The notes beneath the pieces are model-generated. The model did not search any database. It was not told the DNA's origin and saw only the letters and a program-made list of their open reading frames with translations. This document shows, piece after piece, positions 63,820-64,000 of a DNA stretch of 64,000 nucleotides (position 1 is its first letter; each line of letters starts with the position of its first letter). Position numbers and translations under genes: made by a program. Origin of the DNA: Bin55 sp964572845 (lineage in GTDB: Bacteria; Pseudomonadota; Gammaproteobacteria; Pseudomonadales; Azotimanducaceae); assembly GCA_964572845.1 (NCBI GenBank), contig CAZNFX010000003.1, positions 124,001-188,000 of the forward strand, in the 5' to 3' direction.

Positions 63820-64000
63820 ATGTACACGCTGCAGCAGCCAAGAGTGGCTCTTTGCTTCTTAGCATTTCTGCTGGCTCTTCACGGGTGTGGATTTCATCTG
63901 CGAACCACCAGCTTGTCGACCCAAGTTTCAAAAGTAGATATTTCAAGTTCAGAGTCGCCTCGAATTGCACGAGCATTGGAGCGTGGCTTTGAAGAACTTG
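63820..64000 (+). CDS. lptE: LPS-assembly lipoprotein LptE, 5' part
   Basis: This reading frame runs off the right edge; 60 codons are visible. It starts MYTLQQPRVALCFLAFLLA and reaches LHGCGFHLR, the lipobox and first mature residues typical of LptE (RlpB). LptE plugs the LptD barrel that inserts lipopolysaccharide in the outer membrane. It lies 16 bp after leuS, the same neighbours as in E. coli. Confidence 0.88.
   Translation, partial: MYTLQQPRVALCFLAFLLALHGCGFHLRTTSLSTQVSKVDISSSESPRIARALERGFEEL

Overview
The window looks like chromosome from a free-living, Gram-negative gammaproteobacterium of middling G+C content. The best evidence is the run phoH-ybeY-corC-lnt followed a few kb later by leuS and the start of lptE, which is the order around E. 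coli lnt and leuS. Outer-membrane receptors, lipoproteins, CreD, a DUF1820 protein and TRAP transporters fit this. The mix of TRAP transport, PhoX, flavin oxidoreductases, 2-oxoglutarate dioxygenases and acyl-CoA-type enzymes would suit a marine or other oligotrophic heterotroph; that is inference. I saw no rRNA, tRNA, CRISPR array, insertion sequence or prophage.

Layout. 0.1-4.1 kb: a YjbQ-family gene, then a minus-strand TatT-DctP-DctQ-DctM operon, a TRAP transporter with its TPR lipoprotein. 4.9-7.0 kb: groES-groEL behind a heat-shock-like promoter and a perfect CIRCE operator, ending in a clear terminator. 7.0-12.3 kb: two TonB-dependent receptors, the second a histidine-rich ZnuD-like zinc receptor, and a DUF1428 gene. 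12.3-21.0 kb: a tight four-gene minus-strand export operon (ABC ATPase, ABC-2 permease fused to an M1-peptidase-like region, periplasmic adaptor, RND pump). 21.4-24.4 kb: a luciferase-like monooxygenase convergent with a pterin-type operon (PTPS-III-like synthase, short-chain dehydrogenase, YhhQ transporter). 24.5-30.8 kb: a D-aminoacylase-type amidohydrolase, a strongly folded intergenic element, an LpxH-like phosphoesterase with a GT4 glycosyltransferase, a PhoX phosphatase and a VanY-like carboxypeptidase.

31.2-39.6 kb is the most interesting part. It holds a dioxygenase-HEAT fusion, a HAD dehalogenase translationally coupled to a free-standing bacterial CULT (cereblon-type ligand-binding) protein, an orphan Anbu proteasome-like peptidase directly upstream of it on the same strand, and a pair of ABC exporter half-transporters. 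A cereblon-like receptor beside a proteasome-like peptidase deserves testing as a possible recognition-and-degradation module.

39.8-51.4 kb: a lipoprotein oligopeptidase B, a ferredoxin-reductase-type flavoprotein, DUF1820, CreD, an esterase with EF-hands, an unassigned CPSGP-motif protein, glycerol kinase, a double-hotdog dehydratase and a second PhyH dioxygenase. 51.6-64 kb: phoH-ybeY-corC-lnt, then a phosphotransferase, YedK/HMCES, a ThDP enzyme, a probably frameshifted small membrane gene and an EF-hand protein, then an 808-residue LeuS and the first 60 codons of lptE at the right edge.

Several genes here have no ATG option and appear to start with TTG or GTG, so starts chosen by ATG alone would be wrong.
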